From Roseovarius sp. ZX-A-9 (GTDB lineage: Bacteria > Pseudomonadota > Alphaproteobacteria > Rhodobacterales > Rhodobacteraceae), in contig NZ_JAPWHW010000019.1 of assembly GCF_028369135.1 (NCBI RefSeq), positions 1-64,000 on the forward strand: a DNA stretch of 64,000 bases, written 5' to 3'. The notes beneath the pieces were generated by a model. The model was not told the DNA's origin and ran no database searches. It saw nothing but the letters and a program-made list of their open reading frames with translations. Within the stretch, counting starts at the first letter, position 1; each line of letters begins with the position of its first letter. Shown here one piece after another: positions 8,732 through 16,613 of this stretch. Both the position numbers and the translations under genes were made by a program.

Positions 8732-8742
8732 GATATCATATC
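8732..8742. promoter_or_regulatory. Perfect 11-bp palindrome upstream of dgcN
   Basis: GATAT-C-ATATC is a perfect odd-length palindrome about 55 bases upstream of the dgcN start codon, in an A+T-rich stretch. It could be an operator for the D-amino-acid genes. No regulator gene is adjacent, so this is only a candidate. Confidence 0.25.
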
Positions 8743-8814
8743 AAATCGTTAGCCTGTGGTGGAATTAGAGCAAGAAAGTTCGATGATTTAGCCATTTTGG
8801 TTCAGATACTTCTA

Positions 8815-9066
8815 TCACGGCCGTGCATAGCGTCGCGCGATCCCGATGATCATCACCGCCAGCGAGGCGACGCCGATCATGATCTGAATCCCCCGACCAT
8901 TTCCAAGCGAGACGATGTCGGGGCCAATCTGCATGCCGCTAAGCTGACCTAGTTGCAGCAGAGAGGCCATCGCGTCGCTGGCGGGCATGCTGCGCTGCAA
9001 TGTAAAATGCCGCAACTGCAAATCTACCTTGCGTACGGCTGCGCAATTAAATAAAAAACGAGGCAT
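8815..9066 (-). CDS. Possible small single-pass membrane protein
   Basis: An 83-codon frame fills much of the gap between dgcN and the malyl-CoA lyase. The last 30 residues form a clean hydrophobic helix (IQIMIGVASLAVMIIGIARR) ending in basic residues, a pattern more typical of a real protein than of a chance frame. An internal ATG at 8988 would give 57 residues. Neither start has a good ribosome binding site, so the call is tentative and no family is recognised. Confidence 0.38.
   Translation of the reverse strand: MPRFLFNCAAVRKVDLQLRHFTLQRSMPASDAMASLLQLGQLSGMQIGPDIVSLGNGRGIQIMIGVASLAVMIIGIARRYARP
9029..9057 (+). promoter_or_regulatory. Putative promoter of the malyl-CoA lyase gene
   Basis: TTGCGT at 9029-9034 and TAAAAA at 9052-9057 are separated by 17 bases, giving a predicted start about 40 bases before the start codon. 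The matches are partial and the assignment rests on position. Confidence 0.33.
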
Positions 9067-9102
9067 ATTTTCCGCAATATTCTAATCCGAAAGGCCCGCA
9101 AC

Positions 9103-10062
9103 ATGAGCTTTCGTCTGCAACCTGCCGCCCCCGCCCGCCCGAACCGCTGCCAACTCTTCGGGCCGGGATCGAATGCCAAGCTGTTTGAGAAGATGGCCGC
9201 CAGTGCTGCGGATGTGATCAATATCGATCTGGAGGATTCCGTATCGCCCTCTGACAAGGATCGGGCGCGTCGCCAGACGATCGAAGCGATCAATACGGTG
9301 GATTGGGGCAAAAAATACCTGAGCGTGCGGATCAACGGGCTGGACACCGGGTGGTGGTATCGCGATGTGGTGGAGCTGCTGGAACAGGCGGGTGACCGGT
9401 TGGACCAGATCATGATCCCCAAGGTGGGCTGCGCGGCCGATATCTATGCGGTTGACGCGCTGGTCACCTCCATCGAGCGGGCTAAGGGGCGCACCAAGCC
9501 GATCAGTTTCGAAGTCATCATCGAAAGTGCCGCCGGCATCTCTCATGTCGAGGAAATCGCCGCTGCCAGCCCGCGTTTGCAGGCGATGAGCCTTGGCGCG
9601 GCTGACTTTGCCGCGTCGATGGGCATGGCGACCACCGGCATCGGCGGCACGCAAGAGAACTACTATATGCTGCACGAGGGCGTGAAGCATTGGTCCGATC
9701 CGTGGCACTGGGCGCAAACCGCCATCGTCGCCGCTTGCCGCACGCATGGGCTGTTGCCCGTCGATGGCCCGTTCGGTGATTTTTCCGACGACGAAGGCTT
9801 TCGCGCGCAGGCGCTGCGGTCTGCCACGCTGGGCATGGTGGGCAAATGGGCAATCCATCCCAAGCAGATCGCGCTGGCCAACGAGATTTTCACCCCGACC
9901 GAGGAGGCCGTGGCAGAAGCGCGCGAGATCCTTGCGGCAATGGAAGACGCCAAGGCCAAGGGCGAAGGTGCCACCGTCTACAAGGGGCGCCTAGTGGACA
10001 TCGCCAGCATCAAGCAAGCCGAGGTGATCGTGAAACAAGCCGAGATGATCGCCGCCAACTGA
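9103..10062 (+). CDS. mcl1: L-malyl-CoA / beta-methylmalyl-CoA lyase
   Basis: This CitE-like lyase splits (3S)-malyl-CoA to glyoxylate and acetyl-CoA and beta-methylmalyl-CoA to glyoxylate and propionyl-CoA, a key step of the ethylmalonyl-CoA pathway. The 319-residue sequence closely follows Rhodobacter Mcl1 as I know it, with the same N terminus (MSFRLQPAAPARPNRCQLF), VINIDLEDSV, the Mg-binding SFEVIIESAAG, LGAADFAAS and the C-terminal WAIHPKQ. It appears to be a single-gene unit, with a promoter-like sequence upstream and a GC-rich hairpin after it. Confidence 0.95.
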   Translation: MSFRLQPAAPARPNRCQLFGPGSNAKLFEKMAASAADVINIDLEDSVSPSDKDRARRQTIEAINTVDWGKKYLSVRINGLDTGWWYRDVVELLEQAGDRLDQIMIPKVGCAADIYAVDALVTSIERAKGRTKPISFEVIIESAAGISHVEEIAAASPRLQAMSLGAADFAASMGMATTGIGGTQENYYMLHEGVKHWSDPWHWAQTAIVAACRTHGLLPVDGPFGDFSDDEGFRAQALRSATLGMVGKWAIHPKQIALANEIFTPTEEAVAEAREILAAMEDAKAKGEGATVYKGRLVDIASIKQAEVIVKQAEMIAAN

Positions 10063-10078
10063 CGTCTCACTGGCAAGG

Positions 10079-10105
10079 GCGCGCGCCGAGGGGCGCGCGC
10101 ATTTT
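10079..10105 (+). terminator. Terminator after the malyl-CoA lyase gene
   Basis: GCGCGCGCC and GGCGCGCGC form a perfect 9-bp stem with a GAGG loop, followed by A and TTTT. It begins 17 bases after the lyase stop codon. Confidence 0.6.
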
Positions 10106-10271
10106 CACCATTTGCGTACACGCAGATCGGGGGCTCTGCCCCTAACGTTGGATAATCATTTAATTTCCAACGCTCCACCCGGGATATTTTGGGCCGCAAG
10201 GTGCAGCATAGTTGCGCTTGCGTGCATGCGCCCGGCACCTCATATGGCGTGCAGGCAAAGGTATGGGCAAG

Positions 10272-11069
10272 ATGAACGTATTTCGACAAAAACTGGCCGC
10301 ATTTCTGGAGCGTCCTGCGGTGCGGCAGGTCATCATCGGCGTGATCGTGTTCAACGCGATCCTTCTGGGCCTGGAGACGTCGGACACCGTGATGTCGCGT
10401 TTCGGCGGATTGGTCGTCGCGCTCGATGTCGCCTGTCTGGCGTTTTTCGTGGCCGAGATCGCAGCCAAGCTTGTTGCCCGCGGGGCCCGCTTCTTTCGCG
10501 AAGGCTGGAGCCTGTTCGATATGATAATCGTCGGCATTTCACTGGTGCCTGCCGGGCAGGGGCTGTCGGCTTTGCGGGCGCTGCGTATCCTGCGGGTGCT
10601 GCGGGTGATTTCGGTGGCGCCGAGCTTGCGCCGGGTGGTCGAAGGGTTCGTGACCGCGCTGCCGGGTATGGGCTCGGTGTTTCTGCTGATGGCGATCATC
10701 TTCTACATCGGGGCGGTGATCGCGACCAAGCTGTTTGGCGGCGCATTTCCCGAATGGTTCGGGACGCTGGGCCGGTCGGGCTATACGCTGTTTCAGATCA
10801 TGACACTCGAATCGTGGTCGATGGGGATCGTGCGCCCGGTTATGGATGTTTACGTCTGGGCCTGGGTGTTCTTCGTGCCATTCATCATGGTCACGACCTT
10901 TGCCGTGGTGAACCTGCTGGTGGGTCTGATTGTGAATTCGATGCAGGATGCGCATCATGCGGAAGACACCGCGAATACCGATGCCTACCGCGACGATGTG
11001 ATTGAGCGTCTGGCGGCCATCGACGAGCGGCTGGAGGCATTGGCGCGTCGGGATGACCGGGTCGGGTGA
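10272..11069 (+). CDS. Bacterial voltage-gated sodium channel (NaChBac/NavMs type)
   Basis: The 265-residue protein is a single-domain six-helix ion channel expected to form homotetramers in the inner membrane. Helix S4 (about residues 99-121) carries arginines at every third position (LRALRILRVLRVI), the hallmark of a voltage sensor. The pore has the bacterial sodium selectivity filter TLESWS at about 178-183. S6 follows, then a charged C-terminal helix likely to be the tetramer coiled coil. The start at 10272 has AAAGG ten bases upstream; an ATG at 10263 would add three residues. Family assignment is strong; ion selectivity is inferred from the filter. Confidence 0.9.
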   Translation: MNVFRQKLAAFLERPAVRQVIIGVIVFNAILLGLETSDTVMSRFGGLVVALDVACLAFFVAEIAAKLVARGARFFREGWSLFDMIIVGISLVPAGQGLSALRALRILRVLRVISVAPSLRRVVEGFVTALPGMGSVFLLMAIIFYIGAVIATKLFGGAFPEWFGTLGRSGYTLFQIMTLESWSMGIVRPVMDVYVWAWVFFVPFIMVTTFAVVNLLVGLIVNSMQDAHHAEDTANTDAYRDDVIERLAAIDERLEALARRDDRVG

Positions 11070-11148
11070 TTGTATCGATCACATTTGTTGATTTGACGGC
11101 TGTTCAGCCCGCTCTAGGCTGCGCAGGGTGAGATAGGTGGAGCGCGCG

Positions 11149-12381
11149 ATGGACAGACCGTCCCCTTTGATGAGCCCCGTATTGATCGCGGCTTGCGCCA
11201 TCATCATGGTATCCTTTGCAATCCGCGCCGCCTTTGGCGTGTTCCAGATCCCCATTGCAGAGGAATTTGGCTGGCTTCGGGCAGAGTTCAGCCTGGCGAT
11301 CGCAATACAGAACCTGGCCTGGGGAATCGGGCAGCCGATTTTCGGGGCGATTGCGGAAAAGATCGGCGACCGCAAGGCGATCGTGATCGGAGCGCTGGTT
11401 TATGCGGCGGGGCTGGTCTTGTCGTCCTTCGCGGTCACGCCGGGGGCGCATCAGGTCTACGAGATCCTTGTCGGGTTTGGCATCGCGGGCACCGGGTTTG
11501 GCGTGATCCTCGCGGTGGTTGGCCGGGCCAGTTCTGACGAGCATCGCTCGATGAGCCTGGCGGTGGCCACGGCTGCGGGATCGGCCGGGCAGATTTTCGG
11601 CCCGCCGCTGGCCGAGGCGTTGCTGACTGTGACCAGTTGGCAGATGGTCTTCGTGATCTTTGCAGGGATGGTCCTGTCGGTGTTGCTGGTGTTGCCGCTC
11701 ATGCGCGCACCGGTTCGGAGTGGCGGCCCGGTGATCGAGGAAAGCATGGGGGCGATTGTCGGCAAGGCGCTGCGCGACCCCAGTTTCACGCTGATTTTCC
11801 TGGGATTTTTCAGCTGTGGCTATCAACTGGGCTTCATCACCGCACATTTCCCGGCCTTCGTGACCGAGATGTGTGGTCCGATCGACCCCGGCGGGATGCT
11901 CTACGGGATGGGAATCACCAGCACTTCGGCGCTGGGGGCGGTGGCGATCTCGGCCATTGGGTTCGCCAATATCGTAGGCACGCTGACGGCCGGGTATCTG
12001 GGCAAGCGGTATACGAAAAAATACCTGTTGGCGGGGATTTACACGCTGCGGACCTTTGTCGCGGCGGCGTTCATCATGACGCCGATCACCCCGGCCACGG
12101 TGCTGCTCTTTTCCGTCGGGATGGGGTCCTTGTGGCTGGCGACGGTGCCGCTGACCAGCGGTCTGGTCGCTCAGCTCTATGGCCTGCGCTACATGGGCAC
12201 GCTCTATGGGATCGTCTTTTTCAGCCACCAGTTGGGCAGCTTCCTTGGGGTCTGGCTGGGCGGGCGGATGTATGACGCTTACGGCGATTACAACGCAGTC
12301 TGGTGGATCGGTGTCGGTGTCGGCGCCTTCAGCGCCATCGTGCATCTGCCGGTCAAGGAAAAGCGGTTGGCCGCAGCGTAG
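11149..12381 (+). CDS. Major facilitator superfamily transporter
   Basis: A 410-residue polytopic inner-membrane protein with about 12 hydrophobic helices and the MFS pattern of two six-helix halves. The loop AEKIGDRKAIV resembles the conserved loop after helix 2. It looks like the oxalate/formate or monocarboxylate-like group, but the substrate cannot be read from sequence. The start at 11149 is chosen because AGGTGGAG ends six bases upstream; a GTG at 11137 is less likely. It is convergent with the hydrolase operon, with only eight bases between stops. Confidence 0.85.
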   Translation: MDRPSPLMSPVLIAACAIIMVSFAIRAAFGVFQIPIAEEFGWLRAEFSLAIAIQNLAWGIGQPIFGAIAEKIGDRKAIVIGALVYAAGLVLSSFAVTPGAHQVYEILVGFGIAGTGFGVILAVVGRASSDEHRSMSLAVATAAGSAGQIFGPPLAEALLTVTSWQMVFVIFAGMVLSVLLVLPLMRAPVRSGGPVIEESMGAIVGKALRDPSFTLIFLGFFSCGYQLGFITAHFPAFVTEMCGPIDPGGMLYGMGITSTSALGAVAISAIGFANIVGTLTAGYLGKRYTKKYLLAGIYTLRTFVAAAFIMTPITPATVLLFSVGMGSLWLATVPLTSGLVAQLYGLRYMGTLYGIVFFSHQLGSFLGVWLGGRMYDAYGDYNAVWWIGVGVGAFSAIVHLPVKEKRLAAA

Positions 12382-12389
12382 GCCGAGCC

Positions 12390-13325
12390 TCAGACACGCA
12401 GCCCGTCAGGCCTGACAAGATGCGTGTGCAATGCCGCTACGACGGTGGGATCGTCCGTATAGGGCAGGGTATGGCCCGCGCCGTCAATCACCACATTCAC
12501 GGCATTCGGGTTCAGCTCTGAAAGCGTTTCCTTGCAGGCGAGCGGGATCACATCGTCCGTTTCGCCCCAGATCGCCAGCACCGGCAGGCCCGCGTCGGCA
12601 ATCGCGCGATGCTCGTCGCCAAGAGGTTCATCGAGGATACCGCGCAGCGAGCGAAGGATGGCGGGCAGGAAGCCACGATCATTGATCTGGTCAACCTGCA
12701 CATCGGTGATACCGGGGATCGAACTGGGCAGGCTCCGCTCGGCATTGCAGGCGCGCCGCATCGAGCGGGCGTAAACAGTGAGCATCAGCCAGTTGCCGAA
12801 AAGACCAAGGTTGGCAATGAGCCGCGATGCAGGCCCGAGGTCATGGCCCAGCCCGGCGGGCGCAATCAGAACGATCTGGTGCAGCATGTCGATGTGGCGC
12901 GCGGCAAAGGCGGGCACGATGGCACCGCCCATCGAATAGCCGAGCAGCGTGATCTTGGGCGGCGCACCCAGTTCTGTCAGCAGTTCTTCGAGTTGACGGA
13001 CAAAGAAATCGGAATCCTGTGCGCCGCGTACCCGATCAGACAGGCCACGCCCGTAAAGGTCGTATGTCAGCACGCGGTATCCCTGGTCCACCAAAGCATC
13101 CGCGATCCGGTCCCAGACCAGGCTGGGAGTGGTCAGGCCATGCACGCAAACTGCCACCGGGCCGCCCTCGGGCCCGCGCCAGCGATAGTAGGTGGTGCCG
13201 CGTGACAGTGTGGCGAAACCGCCGGGGGCTGCGGCCTTGCGCGCGTCGGACACCGGGCAGCGCAGCGCCTCGCGAATAAACGGCGCTGCCGCAAGGCCCG
13301 CCAGAATCGCGAGTAACCAGTTCAT
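12390..13325 (-). CDS. Alpha/beta hydrolase
   Basis: The 311-residue protein is an alpha/beta-hydrolase-fold enzyme. The nucleophile elbow GYSMGG is near residue 125, HGLTTPSLVWD is the oxyanion region, the acid is probably in WGETDDVIPL, and the His in GAGHTLPY is near the C terminus. A hydrophobic N-terminal segment (MNWLLAILAGLAAAPF) may be a signal or membrane anchor. The start at 13325 overlaps the stop of the preceding gene as ATGA, so translation is probably coupled. The substrate is unknown. Confidence 0.85.
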   Translation of the reverse strand: MNWLLAILAGLAAAPFIREALRCPVSDARKAAAPGGFATLSRGTTYYRWRGPEGGPVAVCVHGLTTPSLVWDRIADALVDQGYRVLTYDLYGRGLSDRVRGAQDSDFFVRQLEELLTELGAPPKITLLGYSMGGAIVPAFAARHIDMLHQIVLIAPAGLGHDLGPASRLIANLGLFGNWLMLTVYARSMRRACNAERSLPSSIPGITDVQVDQINDRGFLPAILRSLRGILDEPLGDEHRAIADAGLPVLAIWGETDDVIPLACKETLSELNPNAVNVVIDGAGHTLPYTDDPTVVAALHTHLVRPDGLRV

Positions 13326-14239
13326 TTCGCCGCGTGCCACGCATCGAGAATGTATCGGCTGGTCATCAGATCGAGATGCGCGCCACCGCCGTTCTTGAAC
13401 AGGGTGATTTCGTTATCCGAGGTGCGTTTGAACTTTTCGGGCTCATAGTAATCCGCCCGTATGTCGTCGCGGGCGATCACGCCGGCCTCCAGCGGGATCT
13501 TGATCTCGCCGATATGACCCACGGTCGTTTCATAGCTGTCAACAAAGATGCGGGCACGGGCCATTGCGGTATCGTCCACCTCGCGCATGTCCGGGCGATA
13601 GGCGCCGATCAGGTCGATATGCTGGCCGGGCTGGAACCATTCGCCCTTGATCAGTGGTTCGGTGCTCATGGTGGCCGACGTGACGATATCGGCGGCACGC
13701 ACAGCCGTTTCCAGATCATCCGCGACTTTCAGGCCGGGACAATCCGCGACCATGGCCTCGGCATTGGCGCGGGTCCGGTTCCAGACGGTGAATTCGGGAT
13801 CGGGGAAAGCCGCCCGATAGGCCTGCCAGAGATTGCGGCCGACCGTGCCGGCCCCCACGATCAGAATGCGCTTGCTGTCGGGGCGGGCGAGCTGGCGTGC
13901 CGCAAACAGGCTGTCGCCGGCTGTCTTCCACTTGGTCACCAGATGAAAGTCGATGATCGCGGCCAGCGTGCCGACCGTGTCGTCAAACAGGCTGACCGCA
14001 CCGTTGATCATCGGCGCGCCCTTGTCAGGGTTGCGCGGAAAGATGGTGGCGGATTTGACCGCCAGTCCCATGCCGTCGATCCATGCCGCGCGGCTGAGCA
14101 GCGTATCGGGATCGCGGTAGAGGAAGCTGTCGGCGATCTCGGCCTTGGGCAGGCTGTGGCCGTGTGCGAAAGCATTGCACAGCCCCAGCCAGTCGAGATT
14201 GGCCTCGCCTTCGTCAAACGGAATCATGGTGACGCTCAT
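13322..14239 (-). CDS. Ornithine cyclodeaminase / mu-crystallin family protein
   Basis: The 305-residue protein has the NAD-binding fold of this family (ILIVGAGTVGRNLWQAY near residue 130) and the conserved SAATIFPRNPDKGAP-like substrate region (here KSATIFPRNPDKGAP, about 65-79). Members include ornithine cyclodeaminase, ketimine reductases and alanine dehydrogenase, so the reaction is not certain. The start at 14239 lies in an ATGA overlap with the HAD gene and is preceded by GAGG. It is the third gene of a four-gene coupled operon. Confidence 0.82.
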   Translation of the reverse strand: MSVTMIPFDEGEANLDWLGLCNAFAHGHSLPKAEIADSFLYRDPDTLLSRAAWIDGMGLAVKSATIFPRNPDKGAPMINGAVSLFDDTVGTLAAIIDFHLVTKWKTAGDSLFAARQLARPDSKRILIVGAGTVGRNLWQAYRAAFPDPEFTVWNRTRANAEAMVADCPGLKVADDLETAVRAADIVTSATMSTEPLIKGEWFQPGQHIDLIGAYRPDMREVDDTAMARARIFVDSYETTVGHIGEIKIPLEAGVIARDDIRADYYEPEKFKRTSDNEITLFKNGGGAHLDLMTSRYILDAWHAAK

Positions 14240-14856
14240 ATTGCTTCCTCTTTGGTCAATAGTCCGGCAGAGACCAGACACTGCGCAAATCCGTCGGGGC
14301 TGTCAAAGAGATGGGTCTGCCAGCCGCGCGCCTGCGCTGCCTCGATATTGTCGGCCCGGTCGTCGGTGAACAGCAGTCTTTCGGGCGCGATGGCGCAATC
14401 GGCCTCGACCGCCGCATAGATTGCCGGGTTGGGCTTGATCAGGCCCATTTCACCCGAGATGTAGTGCCGGTCGAAGGTCCGCAGGAACGGGAAGGCCGCA
14501 CAACTGAGTGGGAAATTCTGCGCGCCGAAATTCGACAGCGCAAAAACCGGGATGCGGCGTGCCTTGAGAGCCGCCAAAAGGCGCACCGAACGGGGAATGG
14601 CCGGTTGCGCCAGATCGGTCCACGCGTCGCGAACCAGCCGAATCGCGTCTTCCCAGCGGGGATGGCCCTGCGCCACCTCCTCGACCGTCGCGGCAAAGGG
14701 TGCGCCCGCGTCGATCCGGTCCATCATCTCGTAAAACGGCACCTCGGCAAAGATTGCCTTGCGCGCCGCCGCGCCGATCCGGGCGTCAAAGAACCGTTCG
14801 GGTTGCCATTCAATCAGCACGTTGCCGATGTCGAAAATCACTGCGTCGATCTGCAT
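14236..14856 (-). CDS. HAD-family phosphatase
   Basis: The 206-residue protein is a HAD hydrolase of the subfamily IA type. Motif I is DAVIFDIGNVLIEW near the N terminus, motif II lies in FALSNFG (about residue 100), and motif IV is LLFTDDRADN near 170. The first motif has DIGNV, so the first Asp nucleophile is followed by Ile-Gly instead of a second Asp two residues on; this variation occurs in the DxGNV subgroup. It starts three bases after the EamA stop and overlaps the next gene as ATGA. Confidence 0.85.
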   Translation of the reverse strand: MQIDAVIFDIGNVLIEWQPERFFDARIGAAARKAIFAEVPFYEMMDRIDAGAPFAATVEEVAQGHPRWEDAIRLVRDAWTDLAQPAIPRSVRLLAALKARRIPVFALSNFGAQNFPLSCAAFPFLRTFDRHYISGEMGLIKPNPAIYAAVEADCAIAPERLLFTDDRADNIEAAQARGWQTHLFDSPDGFAQCLVSAGLLTKEEAI

Positions 14857-14859
14857 GTG

Positions 14860-15822
14860 TCACCTGCGTGGTTGTGGCGGGGGTGGCGGCGTGCCAGCGT
14901 TTGTGTCGCGCCAGAGCAGGTAGAGGCCGGAAAGCACGATCAGCGCAATCCCCGCCCAGGCGTTCGGTTGCGGCCATGTGCCGAAAACAGTCACCCCCCA
15001 AAATATCGCCAGAGGCATGGCAACATATTCAAACGGGGCGGCAAAGGCCGCCTCGCTCAGCCGGTAGGCCTGACTGACCAGAATGCTGCCTGTGACTCCG
15101 GTGACGCCCAGCATGACAATGATCGCGATATCTTCAGGCGCCAGCGGTTGCCAGGCGCGCAGCAGGAATGCCAGCGATGGATGTGCGGAGGCTGCATAGC
15201 GCCCATCGCCCAGCACCAGACCGAACGCCGCGCTGGCGATGATGAAGGTCGCAAGAATGTAGAAAGCCATCGTGGCCGCACTTTCCGTCTCGCGGATGCG
15301 GCGGGTGATCATGTGCATCGATCCGTAGAGTACGGCGGACAGTGCCGGCAGCAGCGAGGCGACCTGAAAGGCCGATGTGCCCGGCTGCACGATCACCAGC
15401 ACGCCGGCAAACCCGATGGCGATCGCCACCCAGCGGCGCGGGCCGACTGTCTCGCCCAGAATCAGAACTGACATTACGGCGATCGCCATTGGCGAGACGA
15501 AAAAGATCGCGATCGCATCGGCGATGGGCAGAGCCGCCAGCCCGAGAAACAGGCACATGTTGGCGCAGACCACCAACGAACCACGCAGCAGATGCGCCTG
15601 CAGGCGTCGGGTTCGAATGAGGCTGAGGCCGCCACTGAAGGGCATGACGAAGCAGAGGAAGAATGTCATGCCGACCAGCGAGCGATAAAACACCACCTGA
15701 TGCAGCGCATAGTCGTCGCTGAGAAATTTGATACCCATGTCGTTGAACGAAAAGCACACCATGGATGCCAGTGCGCAGAGCGCGCCAATGATGTTGTTAC
15801 GTCTTATCGTCTCGGCTGTCAT
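14860..15822 (-). CDS. EamA/DMT-family transporter
   Basis: A 320-residue membrane protein with about ten hydrophobic helices arranged as two EamA repeats, the drug/metabolite transporter fold. The substrate is not predictable. It is the first full-size gene of a compact minus-strand operon with a HAD phosphatase, an ornithine-cyclodeaminase-like enzyme and a hydrolase, so it may move the metabolite those enzymes handle. Its ATG overlaps the stop codon of an upstream 74-codon frame. Confidence 0.85.
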   Translation of the reverse strand: MTAETIRRNNIIGALCALASMVCFSFNDMGIKFLSDDYALHQVVFYRSLVGMTFFLCFVMPFSGGLSLIRTRRLQAHLLRGSLVVCANMCLFLGLAALPIADAIAIFFVSPMAIAVMSVLILGETVGPRRWVAIAIGFAGVLVIVQPGTSAFQVASLLPALSAVLYGSMHMITRRIRETESAATMAFYILATFIIASAAFGLVLGDGRYAASAHPSLAFLLRAWQPLAPEDIAIIVMLGVTGVTGSILVSQAYRLSEAAFAAPFEYVAMPLAIFWGVTVFGTWPQPNAWAGIALIVLSGLYLLWRDTNAGTPPPPPQPRR

Positions 15823-16043
15823 GGGGGCCTTCGGGTGATGGGCCGACGCGGCGCGGAATGCGCGTGGGTCATTTCCGCCCAGAAGGCGCGAGAGGGGCGC
15901 GATTGTAAAGACCCTGTCGGCTGAAACGGTTCAGCCCGAGGCGAGCGCGACAGCCATCGCATCGAGGTGTCGGACGTCGCTGCCGCGCGCGCGATCCATG
16001 TGGCCGTTTCCAAAAACGTGCCCATCCCATGGGCGGCAGCCAT
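15819..16043 (-). CDS. 74-codon frame overlapping the EamA start, possible leader peptide
   Basis: A frame of 74 codons starts at 16043 with AGGAG seven bases upstream and ends in a TGA that overlaps the ATG of the EamA gene as ATGA. The product is rich in Arg, Pro, Ser and Ala, ends RRPITRRPP and matches no family I know. The good ribosome binding site and exact overlap argue for translation, perhaps as a coupling or regulatory leader, but the composition is also compatible with a chance frame in GC-rich DNA. Confidence 0.35.
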   Translation of the reverse strand: MAAAHGMGTFLETATWIARAAATSDTSMRWLSRSPRAEPFQPTGSLQSRPSRAFWAEMTHAHSAPRRPITRRPP

Positions 16044-16086
16044 GCGGTCGCTCCTATTGCTATCGCTTCAGGAGCATAACACGGAA

Positions 16087-16533
16087 CTAGGCCGACGCGG
16101 CTCGCAGCGCCCGTTCCAGAGCATCAAGGAAACGCGACCGGTCGGCTTTGCTGAATCCCTTGCCGCCCCCCTGGCGGAACGGATCGGCGGCGCGGATATC
16201 GGCCATCAGATCGCGGGTGGCCAGGATATTGCCGATATTGGCTTGGGTCAGCGCCTCGCCATTGTGTTTGAGCACGCTCGCGCCGTTCTCGATACAGCGC
16301 GCGGCCAGTGGGATATCGCCGGTGATGACGATGTCGTCCGGTCCGGCGCGATCCGCAATCCACATGTCGGCAACATCGGGGCCATCGGGCACGATCACCG
16401 TTTCCACCAGCGGGTTCTGCGACGGGCGCAGACCGCCATTGGAGACGATGAACATCTGCACCTTGTGCCGGGTGCCCACGCGCTCGACTTCATCCTTGAC
16501 CGGGCAGGCATCGGCATCGACATAGATCGGCAT
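16087..16533 (-). CDS. UPF0178 / YaiI-YqxD family protein (DUF188)
   Basis: The 148-residue protein is a full-length member of the DUF188 family, a PIN-like fold. The N terminus [16 protein letters not shown] is diagnostic, followed by [14 protein letters not shown] and the C-terminal [20 protein letters not shown]. The biochemical role is not established. It lies 80 bases downstream of sthA on the same strand, with two palindromes between them. Confidence 0.9.
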   Translation of the reverse strand: MPIYVDADACPVKDEVERVGTRHKVQMFIVSNGGLRPSQNPLVETVIVPDGPDVADMWIADRAGPDDIVITGDIPLAARCIENGASVLKHNGEALTQANIGNILATRDLMADIRAADPFRQGGGKGFSKADRSRFLDALERALRAASA

Positions 16534-16554
16534 CGGTGGCTCCTAGGCGGGGTC

Positions 16555-16602
16555 AGAAAATTCGCCGAATTTTCTATGAATAGTTTTCTTCGGCGAAGAA
16601 AA
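16555..16602. repeat. Two adjacent perfect palindromes between sthA and the DUF188 gene
   Basis: The first (16555-16575) has 10-bp arms AGAAAATTCG/CGAATTTTCT around a single C. The second (16584-16602) has 9-bp arms TTTTCTTCG/CGAAGAAAA around a single G. Both have a TTCGNCGAA core and lie 12-59 bases beyond the sthA stop. They could end sthA transcription, stabilise RNA ends or be protein-binding sites. Confidence 0.6.
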
Positions 16603-16613
16603 TGGCGTCTGGA

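Noticed and set aside
10112..11005. 297-codon plus-strand frame overlapping the sodium channel gene
   Set aside because: The alternative frame contains the voltage-sensor and pore motifs, so this one is a shadow.
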